Part shown: in pieces, positions 1 through 8,842 of the stretch | Position numbering within the stretch: position 1 is the stretch's first letter | How the letters are laid out: each line of letters opens with the position of its first letter | Assembly: GCA_036397255.1 (NCBI GenBank) | Contig: DASWJH010000034.1 | Location: 1 to 35,648, forward strand | DNA from: Nitrospiria bacterium | GTDB lineage: Bacteria > Nitrospirota > Nitrospiria > DASWJH01 | Reading direction: 5' to 3' | DNA: 35,648 bases | Notes under the pieces: generated by a model | What the model was told of the DNA's origin: nothing | Database searches by the model: none | What the model saw: only the letters and a program-made list of their open reading frames with translations | Made by a program: the position numbers and the translations under genes

Positions 1-636
1 CTCGGAAACCGGTATGGTATGGGTCACCGTACGGCTGGGAAGATCAATGATAGAAAGTGTATCGGACTTCTCATTGGCCACCACCGCGATCTGTGCCGTT
101 GGGTTGATATCCACACCCAAGGGTTTCTCTCCCACGGAAACAGTCTGCAACACCGAATAGGCCAATAGATCCACAAAACTGACCGTGTCATCTTTTTGAT
201 TGGTCACCACAGCGATTTGATTTCCCGGATCGATGGCCACTTCCTGGGGGTCTTTGCCCACCACCACCGTGGCCAGCTCAAAACCGGAGGTTAAATCGAT
301 AATTTGAATGCTATCGATTTTCTCCAGCACCACCACGGCCACATTGTTTTGGGAATTGACGGCCACGTCAATGGGACGGGAGGAAAAGGAAAGTGTTGAA
401 GTAACGGTATTGGTGGAAAGGTCGATGACTTTTAAATCGTTGGACCCTTTATGAATGACAGCAGCCTGGTTGGTTTGGGAATTAATCGCCACCGCTTCGG
501 GTTCAACCCCCACGGATAGGGAAACCGGGGCTGAGGCGTGGAGGGAAGAAAAGGAGAAAAGAAGAAAAGCGACACCGAAAAGAAAGATAACCAAAGGTTG
601 GATAAAAGAAGACGGGGGGAATCTTCGCCAATCCAT
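1..636 (-). CDS. Exported YVTN-type beta-propeller repeat protein (C-terminus cut off by window edge)
   Basis: The minus-strand frame is open from an ATG at 636 to the window start, giving 212 residues with the C-terminus outside. A good ribosome binding site (AAGGA) lies about 8-9 nt upstream of the ATG. The first 34 or so residues form a signal peptide: basic start MDWRRF, a hydrophobic stretch, then a likely cleavage after LHASA. The rest is a set of roughly 40-residue repeats with recurring VAVV/IAVV strands, followed by a short polar turn and IDL strands (NVAVV, then two QIAVV copies). This is the pattern of YVTN-family surface or periplasmic beta-propellers. These proteins usually mediate surface binding or scaffold roles, but no specific function can be assigned. 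It is divergent from pgpA. Confidence 0.72.
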   Translation of the reverse strand, partial: MDWRRFPPSSFIQPLVIFLFGVAFLLFSFSSLHASAPVSLSVGVEPEAVAINSQTNQAAVIHKGSNDLKVIDLSTNTVTSTLSFSSRPIDVAVNSQNNVAVVVLEKIDSIQIIDLTSGFELATVVVGKDPQEVAIDPGNQIAVVTNQKDDTVSFVDLLAYSVLQTVSVGEKPLGVDINPTAQIAVVANEKSDTLSIIDLPSRTVTHTIPVSE

Positions 637-987
637 GGCTGTTTTTCCTTAAGATTTAAAAAAATTAATGGTTACATAAAAAATCAAATTCCGCTGTGAA
701 TATCAGATTTAAAAAAGTCTGTCAATAAATTTTCTTAGATTGTTGCAAAAAAATTCACACTGGTTAAAAACTTAGCCGGATAAATATGTAAAAAAAAATT
801 AGTTAAATTTTTAATTACATTTCAGGGAAATTTTGAGAAAAAGGTGAAAAGTTAACTATTGCCTAAAACAAAATCTACCTTTAAGAAAAATAAAGATAAA
901 TTAAAGTAAATTCTATTAACGAAGTAAACCTCTGAAACCTTGATTTCAAATTCTCCCTTTCTTCATTGACTTTCCCATCCCATTTCC
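637..987. other. AT-rich divergent intergenic region
   Basis: About 350 bases between the divergent beta-propeller gene and the pgpA promoter. The stretch is strongly AT-rich with many A and T runs and no convincing ORF or RNA gene. It must hold the promoter of the minus-strand gene, but I see no hexamer pair good enough to call. Confidence 0.5.
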
Positions 988-1016
988 TTGACTCCTTTCA
1001 GGCAGGGTGCTAGAAT
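988..1016 (+). promoter_or_regulatory. Sigma70-type promoter for pgpA
   Basis: TTGACT at 988-993 and TAGAAT at 1011-1016 are separated by exactly 17 bases, a near-consensus -35/-10 pair. The predicted transcript start is near 1023, about 26 nt before the TTG start chosen for pgpA. Confidence 0.65.
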
Positions 1017-1048
1017 AATTTTCTTTTTTGGGTAAGGAACCGAACTAC

Positions 1049-1507
1049 TTGAATAAATTAGCGATTCTGATCGCCACGGGCTTTGGGAGTGGCTACAGTC
1101 CGTTTGCTTCGGGAACCGCAGGAAGCCTTGTTGGGTTGGTCATCTTTTGGGGGATCAGCGGGTTATCTCCCCTTCCCTATTTTCTTTTATTGGTCATCTT
1201 ATTTTTGATCGGCTGGTACTGCGCGGGGGTTGCGGAAAAAAATTTTAAAGAAAAGGATAGCAGCCGCATTGTCGTGGATGAAATTCATGGCATGCTGTTA
1301 ACCCTTTGGGCCCTTCCTCATCACACCACTTATATCATCGCCGGATTCTTTCTGTTCCGCCTCTTTGATGTTTGGAAGCCCTTCCCAGCACGCTACCTTG
1401 AAAGGAAAGTGCCCGGCGGTTTAGGGGTCATGCTGGATGATACCGCAGCGGCATTGTATGCCAATGGAATTTTGCACGGGGTAAGGATGTTGAATATTTT
1501 GGGATAG
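1049..1507 (+). CDS. pgpA: Phosphatidylglycerophosphatase A
   Basis: PgpA removes the phosphate from phosphatidylglycerophosphate to give phosphatidylglycerol, at the inner membrane. The 152-residue product is the usual family size and is mostly hydrophobic with several membrane segments. The N-terminal GSGYSPFASGTAGS stretch and the acidic VVDEIHGM motif in the middle are typical of the family, as is the late MLDDTAAALYAN segment. I chose the TTG at 1049 because AAGGA at 1034-1038 stands 10 nt before it. An earlier in-frame TTG at 1028 would lie almost at the predicted transcript start and has no binding site. The gene heads the pgpA-cinA-thpR-recA string, an arrangement also common elsewhere in bacteria. 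Confidence 0.88.
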   Translation: MNKLAILIATGFGSGYSPFASGTAGSLVGLVIFWGISGLSPLPYFLLLVILFLIGWYCAGVAEKNFKEKDSSRIVVDEIHGMLLTLWALPHHTTYIIAGFFLFRLFDVWKPFPARYLERKVPGGLGVMLDDTAAALYANGILHGVRMLNILG

Positions 1508-1510
1508 CTT

Positions 1511-1552
1511 ACCCCCTCACCTTACCTCTCCCCCCGGTGGGTGGAGAGGTAA
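1511..1552. repeat. Short palindromic intergenic repeat (GC-rich hairpin)
   Basis: The intergenic space between pgpA and cinA holds a perfect 10-bp inverted repeat (TTACCTCTCC at 1522-1531 and its complement at 1543-1552) with an 11-nt loop, preceded by CCCCCTCACC. The form resembles the dispersed CCCTCACC...CTCTCC...GGAGAGG palindromes found between genes in many bacterial genomes. A related element lies near 31480-31530. It could also act as a weak terminator or mRNA hairpin, but no U-run follows. Confidence 0.55.
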
Positions 1553-1591
1553 CATTAGGTCAAAAAAAATTAATTAAGGAAAGGTCAGTTT

Positions 1592-2842
1592 GTGAAAGCG
1601 GAAATTATTGCAACCGGATCAGAGTTATTGGTCAACAGAACGGACCGGAATTCCCTGGTAATTTCAAAACACCTGGCCTCTATTGGGATCGAAGTACGGT
1701 TTATCACCATTGTGGGCGATCATGAAGAAGATTTAGAAGATGCCCTTCAACGATCACAAAACCGGGCAAACCTTACGATTGTCACAGGAGGCCTCGGAGC
1801 AACCGACGATGATATTACTAAAAAAGTGGTTTCCCGTGTGACCAATAAACGCCTGATTCTCAGAGAGGAAATTTTAAAAAAAATCTCAGACCGCCTTTCG
1901 GGCCAAAACAGAGAAGTGACCGCGCGGCATGAGCGCATGGCGCTTCTTCCCGCACAAGCTCACTTGCTGGAAAATTCCGTGGGAACCGCTCCAGGTTTTC
2001 TCATCAAACATGAAAAAGGAATTTTAATCTGCATCCCCGGGGTTCATAAAGAAGTACAAGCCATGGTTCCAGGAGTGGTCCTTCCGGCCCTCAAACCCTA
2101 CCTAATCGGGCCTTTTACGATTCATAGGAAGTCATTCCGAATTACCGGGTTGATGGAATTACAGGTGGAGGAGAAATTAAAAGGGCTGAATTTTACAGGT
2201 TATCCGATTCAAGTTGGCGTCACCGCCCATACGGCAGGTGTGGATATCCAGATTCAATACACCGGAAAGATGGAAACGGAAGGAAAAGCGGTATTAAATG
2301 AAATCGGCCAAAAACTCGCCACTGAGTTTGGAGATGTCCTTTATGGGTTTGGAGAAGACACCCTGGAGGCAGAGGTGGGAAAACTCCTGACCCAATTAAG
2401 ACAGACCCTTGCGGTGGCTGAATCTTGCACGGGAGGATTGATGACCCATCGTTTAACCAATATCCCGGGGAGTTCTAACTATCTGGAACGGGCCGTGGTC
2501 TCTTACAGCAATAAAGCAAAAGAATCCCTTTTGGGGGTTTCTCCCGAAACGCTTAAAACCCTTGGTGCGGTTTCCCTCCAGGCCGCCAAAGAGATGGCCG
2601 AAGGCATCAGAAAGCTGGCCCACACCGATCTCGGATTTTCCATTACCGGCATTGCGGGGCCTACCGGGGGAACAGAAGAGAAGCCCGTGGGATTGGTCTT
2701 CATGGCACTCGCCCACTTTTCAGGGACACAGGGTTTTCGGTTTCAATTTTTTGGAGACCGGGAGACTATTAAATGGAGAAGCGCACAGGCTGCATTGAAT
2801 GAGTTAAGAAAATATCTTTTACAGGTGGTTAAGGGATCGTAG
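1592..2842 (+). CDS. cinA: CinA family protein: MoCF-like domain plus nicotinamide-nucleotide amidase
   Basis: The 416-residue product has the full-length two-domain CinA layout. Residues about 1-170 form the molybdopterin-binding-like (COG1058) domain with the TGGLGATDDD motif. Residues about 260-410 form the CinA C-terminal (PncC) domain with the hallmark VAESCTGG motif and a late TGIAGPTGG motif. In studied members the C-terminal domain deamidates nicotinamide mononucleotide in pyridine nucleotide salvage, and the N-terminal domain can hydrolyse ADP-ribose. The start is a GTG at 1592 with a strong AAGGAAAGG upstream. It is followed 4 nt later by thpR, so the two are probably co-transcribed with recA. 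Confidence 0.93.
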   Translation: MKAEIIATGSELLVNRTDRNSLVISKHLASIGIEVRFITIVGDHEEDLEDALQRSQNRANLTIVTGGLGATDDDITKKVVSRVTNKRLILREEILKKISDRLSGQNREVTARHERMALLPAQAHLLENSVGTAPGFLIKHEKGILICIPGVHKEVQAMVPGVVLPALKPYLIGPFTIHRKSFRITGLMELQVEEKLKGLNFTGYPIQVGVTAHTAGVDIQIQYTGKMETEGKAVLNEIGQKLATEFGDVLYGFGEDTLEAEVGKLLTQLRQTLAVAESCTGGLMTHRLTNIPGSSNYLERAVVSYSNKAKESLLGVSPETLKTLGAVSLQAAKEMAEGIRKLAHTDLGFSITGIAGPTGGTEEKPVGLVFMALAHFSGTQGFRFQFFGDRETIKWRSAQAALNELRKYLLQVVKGS

Positions 2843-2846
2843 CCAG

Positions 2847-3440
2847 ATGCCCACCACCCGTACATTTATTGCTTTACCACTTCCGGAGGAGATTCAAAAA
2901 GCCCTGGGAGAACTACAAGGGCGGTTAAAAAAAGAATTACCCCAGGTTCGATGGACAAACCCTGAAAACATGCATCTGACATTAAAATTTCTAGGAGAGG
3001 TCGAAAACGATCTTTTACCCTCCATTGAAAAATCGCTTGGGGAAATTGCCTCCCCCTATGAGACGTTCTCTTTATGTGCCAATGGGCTCGACTGTTTTCC
3101 TCCTAAAGGGTCCCCCAGGGTGATTTGGGTTGGACTCCAGGAGAAAACGGGGACTTTGATGCAACTGGCCGACCGCATTGAAAATGAAATGGAGACATTT
3201 TCCTTTCCAAAGGAAAAAAGGGCCTTTACACCGCACCTAACATTGGGGCGGGTCCGCTCGGATCAGAAAACTAAAATCTCTTCACAAACCATGAAAGAAA
3301 TAGTACAAAAGGAAGGCTCCACTGATTTCGGGAGTTTTGAAGCAAACCAGGTGCTTTTGGTCAAAAGCGAGCTCACCCCGAAGGGACCGGTTTATTCCAA
3401 CCTGGCCACCATTCAGTTAAAGGAAAGGTTGTCTTCTTAA
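2847..3440 (+). CDS. thpR: RNA 2',3'-cyclic phosphodiesterase (2H family)
   Basis: The 197-residue product carries the two HxTx tetrapeptides of the 2H phosphoesterase fold: HLTL at residue 43 and HLTL at residue 130, spaced as usual. ThpR opens 2',3'-cyclic phosphates at RNA ends and was earlier called 2'-5' RNA ligase LigT. The N-terminal RTFIALPLPEEI segment is typical. It starts 4 nt after the cinA stop codon. The cinA-thpR-recA order is common in several phyla, which supports the call. The ribosome binding site is only moderate (AAGGGA about 11 nt upstream, inside the end of cinA), consistent with translational coupling. Confidence 0.9.
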   Translation: MPTTRTFIALPLPEEIQKALGELQGRLKKELPQVRWTNPENMHLTLKFLGEVENDLLPSIEKSLGEIASPYETFSLCANGLDCFPPKGSPRVIWVGLQEKTGTLMQLADRIENEMETFSFPKEKRAFTPHLTLGRVRSDQKTKISSQTMKEIVQKEGSTDFGSFEANQVLLVKSELTPKGPVYSNLATIQLKERLSS

Positions 3441-3448
3441 AAAATATG

Positions 3449-3476
3449 TTTTCAGCAATCGTTAAACCTTTATCAT
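3449..3476 (+). promoter_or_regulatory. Possible promoter in front of recA
   Basis: TTTTCA at 3449-3454 and TATCAT at 3471-3476 are 16 bases apart in the short thpR-recA gap. The match is imperfect. No LexA-type operator that I recognise overlaps it, so SOS control cannot be claimed. Confidence 0.33.
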
Positions 3477-3506
3477 TCACCGATGGATCAAAATAGGAGA
3501 AAAACC

Positions 3507-4580
3507 ATGCTTGAAAAAGAACAAAATCGAATGAAAGCCCTGGACCTTGCGTTCACCCAAATTGAACGGCAATTTGGAAAAGGGGCCATTATGAAACTAG
3601 GCTCCAATAGCCTGGCAACGGATGTACAGGTAATTTCCACCGGGTCACTGGGCCTTGATATCGCTTTAGGCCTGGGGGGTTTACCAAGAGGCCGGGTAGT
3701 AGAGATCTATGGGCCGGAATCCTCCGGGAAAACAACCCTTTCCTTGCAGGCCCTCGCCCAAGTCCAGAAAGAAGGAGGAACCGCTGCCTTTATCGACGCG
3801 GAGCATGCTCTAGATGTGACCTATGCCATAAAGCTAGGTGTAAATACAGATGATCTTCTGGTCTCTCAACCTGATACGGGAGAGCAGGCACTGGAAATTG
3901 CCGAAACACTGGTCCGAAGCGGTGCCGTTGATATCATTGTCATCGATTCCGTAGCGGCCCTGGTTCCCCGGGCGGAAATTGAAGGAGAAATGGGGGATTC
4001 CCATATGGGTCTGCAGGCGCGGTTGATGTCCCAAGCCTTAAGGAAACTGACCGCGGCCATCAGTAAATCCCATTCCATCGTGGTGTTTATCAACCAAATC
4101 CGGATGAAAATTGGCGTAATGTTCGGAAACCCAGAGACCACAACTGGTGGAAATGCTTTAAAATTCTACTCCTCCATCCGTTTGGATATCCGCCGCATTG
4201 AAACCCTCAAAGACGGCCAGGAGGTCATCGGTGGCCGGGTTCGTGTAAAGGTGGTGAAAAACAAAGTTGCCCCTCCCTTTCGCCAGGCCGAGTTCGATAT
4301 CCTGTTCAATGAGGGGATTTCAATAGTAGGAGAACTCATTGATTTAGGGGTTTCCCAAAATATTGTCGAAAAAAGCGGAGCCTGGTATTCTTACAAGGGG
4401 GAAAGAATTGGCCAAGGGCGCGAGCAGGCCAAACGGTATCTGAAAGAAAATCCAAAATTGGTCAAAGAAATTGATGAGAAAATCAGACAAGCCTACGGTC
4501 TGATTAAAAAACCCGAACCCAAAACAACCCCAACGGCTTCAAAAACAGGTACCCAAAAAGAACAAACGAAAACCGGATAA
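3507..4580 (+). CDS. recA: Recombinase RecA
   Basis: RecA forms ATP-dependent filaments on single-stranded DNA for strand exchange and for LexA cleavage. The 357-residue product has Walker [10 protein letters not shown] at residues 69-77, the FIDAEHALD segment, Walker B-like [10 protein letters not shown], the DNA-binding loop 1 region around [14 protein letters not shown], and loop 2 around [18 protein letters not shown]. All are near-invariant in RecA. I chose the ATG at 3507 because AGGAGA stands 6 nt upstream; an in-frame ATG at 3483 would add eight residues without a better site. The lysine- and threonine-rich C-terminal tail is normal. No recX follows; pilT takes that place before alaS. 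Confidence 0.97.
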   Translation: MLEKEQNRMKALDLAFTQIERQFGKGAIMKLGSNSLATDVQVISTGSLGLDIALGLGGLPRGRVVEIYGPESSGKTTLSLQALAQVQKEGGTAAFIDAEHALDVTYAIKLGVNTDDLLVSQPDTGEQALEIAETLVRSGAVDIIVIDSVAALVPRAEIEGEMGDSHMGLQARLMSQALRKLTAAISKSHSIVVFINQIRMKIGVMFGNPETTTGGNALKFYSSIRLDIRRIETLKDGQEVIGGRVRVKVVKNKVAPPFRQAEFDILFNEGISIVGELIDLGVSQNIVEKSGAWYSYKGERIGQGREQAKRYLKENPKLVKEIDEKIRQAYGLIKKPEPKTTPTASKTGTQKEQTKTG

Positions 4581-4658
4581 AACCTCTCCTTTCTTCAAAC
4601 GTGAACATCTTTGGGAGGGGAGATTATCATTTGAACTGTAACCGCCTAGGGAATGTTC

Positions 4659-4687
4659 GGTCTATTCTGAAGAACTCAGGATAGACC
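4659..4687 (+). other. Hairpin between recA and pilT
   Basis: A 12-bp stem (GGTCTATTCTGA at 4659-4670 against 4676-4687, one G-U pair) with a 5-nt loop ends 22 nt before the pilT start codon. No U-run follows, so it is not a standard intrinsic terminator. It may be a 5' leader structure or an mRNA stabilising or processing hairpin. Confidence 0.5.
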
Positions 4688-4709
4688 TCAAACCCAGAGG
4701 AGAGGGAAT

Positions 4710-5864
4710 ATGAACATAAATGATCTCTTAAAAGCCGCCCTTGAGCAAAAGGCCTCCGATCTCCATCTCAAAGTAGGAAATCACCCCACTCTTCGGGTGG
4801 ATGGTCATCTTACCCCGGTGACTGACCAGCCAAAAATCAGCCAGGAAGATGCCATTTCCGTGGCGTTTTCCATCATGAGCAATGGCCAAAAACAACGGTT
4901 CAAGGAAAAAAATGAAATCGATCTTGCCCACAGTGCAGCGGGATTGGGGCGCTTCCGTGTCAATATCTTTCAACAAAGGGGAACAATCAGTCTTGTTTTC
5001 AGGGTCGTCCCAACCAAAATCCTGACCATCGAAGAATTGCATCTTCCCACGGTTCTTGAAAAACTGTCTATGGAACCCCGGGGGTTGATTTTGGTGACGG
5101 GAACCACAGGAAGCGGAAAATCAACCTGTCTTTCCGCTTTAATCGATCATATTAACCGAAACCGCACCGATAATATCATTACCATTGAGGATCCCATCGA
5201 GTTCCTTCACCGGGACCGGAAAAGCCTGGTCAGTCAAAGGGAAATCGGAAACGATACCGAATCTTTTAGTTATGCCCTTCGAAGCGCACTTCGGCAGGAC
5301 CCCGATGTCATTCTGGTGGGCGAAATGAGGGATTTTGAAACCATCTCTACCGCCTTGGTGGCGGCCGAAACGGGGCACTTGGTGATGAGCACCCTTCATA
5401 CCATTGACGCCACTGAAACCATTAACCGTATCATTTCAGTCTTTCCCCCCTATCAGCAAAAACAGGTCCGCCTTCAATTGGCTTCAGTGATTAAGGGCAT
5501 TGTCTCCATGCGATTGGTCCCCAGATTGGATGGAAAGGGACGTGTTCCAGGGGTTGAAATAATGATTGCCACACAGACCATACGGGAGTGTATCATTGAT
5601 CCCGATAAAACCCGCAGGATTCATGACGTGATTGCCGCCGGTGCATCTCAATACGGCATGCAAACATTTGATCAATCTCTTTATGATCTCTACCAAAAAA
5701 AAATGATTAGCTACGAGGAGGCTCTCCGCTGGTGCACCAATCCAGAGGATTTCACCCTTAAAATTAAAGGCATTCAAACTACCAGTGAAGTGGCATGGCA
5801 AGAGTCTGAGAAACTCGAGCAGGATACGTCATCCGAATTTAAAATCGAGCGGTTTGGAAAATAA
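4710..5864 (+). CDS. pilT: Type IV pilus retraction ATPase PilT
   Basis: The 384-residue product matches the GspE/PilT secretion ATPase family and the PilT subgroup. It has an N-terminal PAS-like region opening with LLKAALEQKASDLHL, Walker A GTTGSGKST at residues 131-139, the Asp box IEDPIEF, Walker B DPDVILVGEMRD, and the His box AETGHLVMSTLHT. PilT hexamers power pilus disassembly for twitching motility, attachment or DNA uptake. A GAGGAGAGG site precedes the ATG. No other pilus genes lie in the window. The roughly 20-residue acidic tail is slightly longer than in E. coli PilT. The usual AIRNLIRE-type segment seen in some PilTs is not evident, so a PilU-like role is possible. Confidence 0.9.
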   Translation: MNINDLLKAALEQKASDLHLKVGNHPTLRVDGHLTPVTDQPKISQEDAISVAFSIMSNGQKQRFKEKNEIDLAHSAAGLGRFRVNIFQQRGTISLVFRVVPTKILTIEELHLPTVLEKLSMEPRGLILVTGTTGSGKSTCLSALIDHINRNRTDNIITIEDPIEFLHRDRKSLVSQREIGNDTESFSYALRSALRQDPDVILVGEMRDFETISTALVAAETGHLVMSTLHTIDATETINRIISVFPPYQQKQVRLQLASVIKGIVSMRLVPRLDGKGRVPGVEIMIATQTIRECIIDPDKTRRIHDVIAAGASQYGMQTFDQSLYDLYQKKMISYEEALRWCTNPEDFTLKIKGIQTTSEVAWQESEKLEQDTSSEFKIERFGK

Positions 5865-5868
5865 CCGT

Positions 5869-5914
5869 AAATTGGGAATCCCCTAAACTGGTCCCAATTT
5901 TCTTAGATTTTTTT
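5869..5914 (+). terminator. Intrinsic terminator after pilT
   Basis: Inverted repeat AAATTGGGA (5869-5877) and TCCCAATTT (5892-5900), 9 bp, followed by a T-rich run ending in seven Ts at 5908-5914. It starts 4 nt after the pilT stop codon. Confidence 0.65.
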
Positions 5915-5971
5915 AATAGTCCATTTAGAAAACCACTACTTTTTTTTCCAAAAACCTCAAGATAAGGCCTC

Positions 5972-5995
5972 GCATTTTTTTTCGAAAAAAAATGC
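5972..5995. repeat. 24-base perfect AT-rich palindrome
   Basis: GCA plus eight Ts, then CG, then eight As plus TGC: a perfect 24-bp self-complementary sequence in the pilT-alaS gap. In RNA it could form a second terminator-like hairpin; in DNA it is a possible cruciform. Confidence 0.7.
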
Positions 5996-6048
5996 AGGGT
6001 TTTTCAATAGAACCCCGCCCCTACCATTTCAACCTTTGTTTTTAGGGC

Positions 6049-6079
6049 TTTACATCAACTTACCCAAAAATGATATAAT
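6049..6079 (+). promoter_or_regulatory. Extended -10 promoter for alaS
   Basis: TATAAT at 6074-6079 is preceded by TGA (6071-6073), an extended -10 element. TTTACA at 6049-6054 is a possible -35 with a long 19-base spacer. The predicted start near 6086 leaves a leader of about 65 nt before alaS. Confidence 0.6.
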
Positions 6080-6151
6080 ACTGCTTCTATCCAAAAGGGG
6101 ACACCTAAGCCAAAAAAGTCCCTCTTGTAATCACAAAAAAGAAATGAGATT

Positions 6152-8782
6152 GTGAAGTCATCAGACATTAGAGAGAATTTCTGCCAATTCTTTATAAACC
6201 ACGGGCACACGAGGGTTTCCAGTTCTTCCTTGATTCCCGCCCAGGATCCAACCCTTCTTTTTACCAATGCCGGAATGGTTCAATTTAAAGGAGTATTTTT
6301 AGGAGAAGAAAAACGTCCCTACAAGCGGGCCATTTCAATCCAGAAATGCATGCGCGCGGGTGGAAAACATAATGACCTTGAAAATGTAGGCAAAACCCGA
6401 CGGCATCATACCTTTTTTGAAATGCTGGGAAATTTCTCCTTTGGGGACTACTTTAAAAAAGAAGCCATTGAAATGGGGTGGGAATTCCTTACCCGTGATA
6501 TGAAGCTCCCTGGGGATCGGCTTTGGGTCACCGTTTTCCGGGAAGATGATCAGGCTTCGGATATATGGAAAAACCAAATTCGCCTTTCCTCAAACCGGAT
6601 TATTCGAATGGGAGAAAAAGATAACTTTTGGCAAATGGGGGAAACCGGACCCTGTGGTCCATGTTCTGAAATTCACATCGACCAGGGTGAATCTTTGGGC
6701 TGCGGAAAGCCCACCTGTGCGGTCGGGTGCGATTGCGATCGTTACCTTGAAATATGGAATCTGGTCTTCATGCAATTCGATCGAAGCCTCGATGGAAAAC
6801 TGACCCCGTTGCCGAAACCCAGCATTGATACAGGAATGGGGGTGGAACGTTTGGCTGCCATTACTCAAGGGGTATCCAGCAACTATGATAGCGATCTTTT
6901 CAAACCCCTTCTCCATTCCATTGCCGAACGAAGCACGGTCCCCTATGGATCCAGCGAAAAAGAAGATATGGCGATACGGGTGATTGCAGATCATTTACGT
7001 GCCCTAACCTTCTTACTTTCCGATGGGGTCCTCCCCTCCAATGAAGGGAGGGGGTACGTTCTGCGCCGGATTCTTCGGAGAGCGGCCCGGTTTGGAAAGG
7101 TCTTATCAATTAATGAGCCCTTTTTATATCAACTTTCTAATGAAGTAATCGATTTGATGAGAGGAGCCTATCCTGATTTGGAAAGATCCCGGCAAACAAT
7201 CTCCCAGATCACTCTAGGTGAAGAAGAGCGGTTTCTTCAAACACTGGATCAGGGGATGAAAACCCTGACCCAAGTCATCCAAGAGGTTAAACAAAAGGGA
7301 AAGCGCCAAATTCCCGGTCAAGAACTTTTTACCCTTTACGACACCTATGGGTTTCCGTTGGACCTGGCGGGGGAAATTGCCCAAGAAAATCAGTTAGCCC
7401 TGGATGAAGCAGGTTTTGAGGAAGCCATGGATCAACAACGGGAGCGGGCCAGGGCAGCCACCCAATTCTCCACGGAGGATGCTCCTTCCAAAGATACTTT
7501 TAAGGAAATTCTTCAAGACACGGGAGAAACCCAATTTGTGGGTTATGAGACCCTTGAGGCAGAGCCAACCCTTATTGCCATCATTAGGGATGGCCAACGG
7601 GTTAAACGGGCACTGGAAGGGGAATCGGTGGAACTGATCTTGGATTCCACCCCATTTTATGGTGAGGGAGGCGGGCAAGTTGGGGACCAAGGTCTTTTGC
7701 TTCGCCCCAACGCCAGTGTGGAATTACATAACACCATTCACCCTCTCCCGAATCTTTTTCTCCACTTGGGGAAGGTGATTCAGGGAGAAATTAAAGAGGG
7801 GGAGCGGTTTAATGCCATCGTTAACCAAAAGACCAGAAAAGGTGCCGAAAGAAATCACACCGCCACTCATCTCCTTCATTCCGTTCTTCGGGAATTGCTG
7901 GGGGACCATGTCAAGCAGGCAGGATCTTTAGTGGCCCACGATCGCCTCCGGTTTGACTTTTCTCACTTTAATCCTCTCAACGATCGAGAAATCCATCGTA
8001 TTGAGGAAGTCATCAATGAGCGGGTCCGCCAAAACTTCGCGGTGAAAAAAGAATGGATGGACATCGATGAAGCCCTCTCCAGAGGAGCGCTGGCCTTTTT
8101 TGGTGACAAATATGGAAGCCGTGTCCGGGTCGTTGAAATCAATCACTTTAGTAAAGAGCTGTGCGGAGGAACCCACTGCCGAGAAACGGGTGAAATCGGT
8201 TTATTTAAATTGGTTCACGAGGGGGGTATTGCATCGGGTGTTCGGAGAATCGAAGCCCTCACGGGAGAGATGGCATACAAGTTTTTCAAACACCAGGAAG
8301 AGGATTTTAGGGAATTGGCCTCTCTTTTAAAAGTTCAACCGGTGGATGTCCTTGGGCGAGCAAAAAAACTTTTAATTAATATGAAAGAGCAGGAAAAAGA
8401 AATCCACCGTTTAAAGGAAAAACTCTCCTCTTCACAAACTCGTGACCTGGCAGAAAACGTCAAGGAGATGAAGGGGATCCAAGTGCTGACCAAACGCTTG
8501 GAAAACTATGATATGAAGGAACTCCGATCGGTTGCAGATCAGGTCCGAACCCGTTTTCCCTCTGGAATTGCCCTGCTTGGTTCCGTAAAAGAAGGAAAGG
8601 TCTCTCTTATCATATTGGTTTCAAAGGATCTGGTCTCCCGTTATCAGGCCTCTGAGTTGATTAAACCAATTGCTTCAAAAATTGGGGGAAGCGGGGGGGG
8701 GCGACCGGATATGGCTCAGGCAGGGGGCAAAATTCCAGAAAGTTTAGACGCCGCCATGGACATGATCGGCCAACTCCTATAA
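6152..8782 (+). CDS. alaS: Alanine--tRNA ligase
   Basis: AlaRS charges tRNA-Ala and clears mischarged Ser/Gly. The 876-residue length is normal. Visible parts in order: the class II aminoacylation core starting KSSDIRENFCQFF, with NDLENVGKTRRHHTFFEMLGN-type motif 2 and the GMGVERL motif 3 segment; the editing domain with HTATH (His569, His573) and Cys671/His675 in CGGTHC; and a C-terminal coiled coil and C-Ala domain ending in the glycine-rich GGSGGGRPDMAQAGG signature. The start is a GTG at 6152 with a weak ribosome binding site. An ATG at 6144 begins a 4-codon out-of-frame ORF overlapping it. Upstream in-frame codons offer no better start. Confidence 0.95.
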   Translation: MKSSDIRENFCQFFINHGHTRVSSSSLIPAQDPTLLFTNAGMVQFKGVFLGEEKRPYKRAISIQKCMRAGGKHNDLENVGKTRRHHTFFEMLGNFSFGDYFKKEAIEMGWEFLTRDMKLPGDRLWVTVFREDDQASDIWKNQIRLSSNRIIRMGEKDNFWQMGETGPCGPCSEIHIDQGESLGCGKPTCAVGCDCDRYLEIWNLVFMQFDRSLDGKLTPLPKPSIDTGMGVERLAAITQGVSSNYDSDLFKPLLHSIAERSTVPYGSSEKEDMAIRVIADHLRALTFLLSDGVLPSNEGRGYVLRRILRRAARFGKVLSINEPFLYQLSNEVIDLMRGAYPDLERSRQTISQITLGEEERFLQTLDQGMKTLTQVIQEVKQKGKRQIPGQELFTLYDTYGFPLDLAGEIAQENQLALDEAGFEEAMDQQRERARAATQFSTEDAPSKDTFKEILQDTGETQFVGYETLEAEPTLIAIIRDGQRVKRALEGESVELILDSTPFYGEGGGQVGDQGLLLRPNASVELHNTIHPLPNLFLHLGKVIQGEIKEGERFNAIVNQKTRKGAERNHTATHLLHSVLRELLGDHVKQAGSLVAHDRLRFDFSHFNPLNDREIHRIEEVINERVRQNFAVKKEWMDIDEALSRGALAFFGDKYGSRVRVVEINHFSKELCGGTHCRETGEIGLFKLVHEGGIASGVRRIEALTGEMAYKFFKHQEEDFRELASLLKVQPVDVLGRAKKLLINMKEQEKEIHRLKEKLSSSQTRDLAENVKEMKGIQVLTKRLENYDMKELRSVADQVRTRFPSGIALLGSVKEGKVSLIILVSKDLVSRYQASELIKPIASKIGGSGGGRPDMAQAGGKIPESLDAAMDMIGQLL

Positions 8783-8842
8783 TAAAATAGAGTGTCAATA
8801 TTGGAAGGACGTGATTTAAGAATAACATTGGAGGAAATAGTT

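Noticed and set aside
455-652. Plus-strand open frame opposite the beta-propeller gene
   Set aside because: It is antisense to a clear signal-peptide-bearing repeat protein and has no coding character of its own.
3249-3506. LexA operator for recA
   Set aside because: No dyad matching a recognised SOS box was found upstream of recA.
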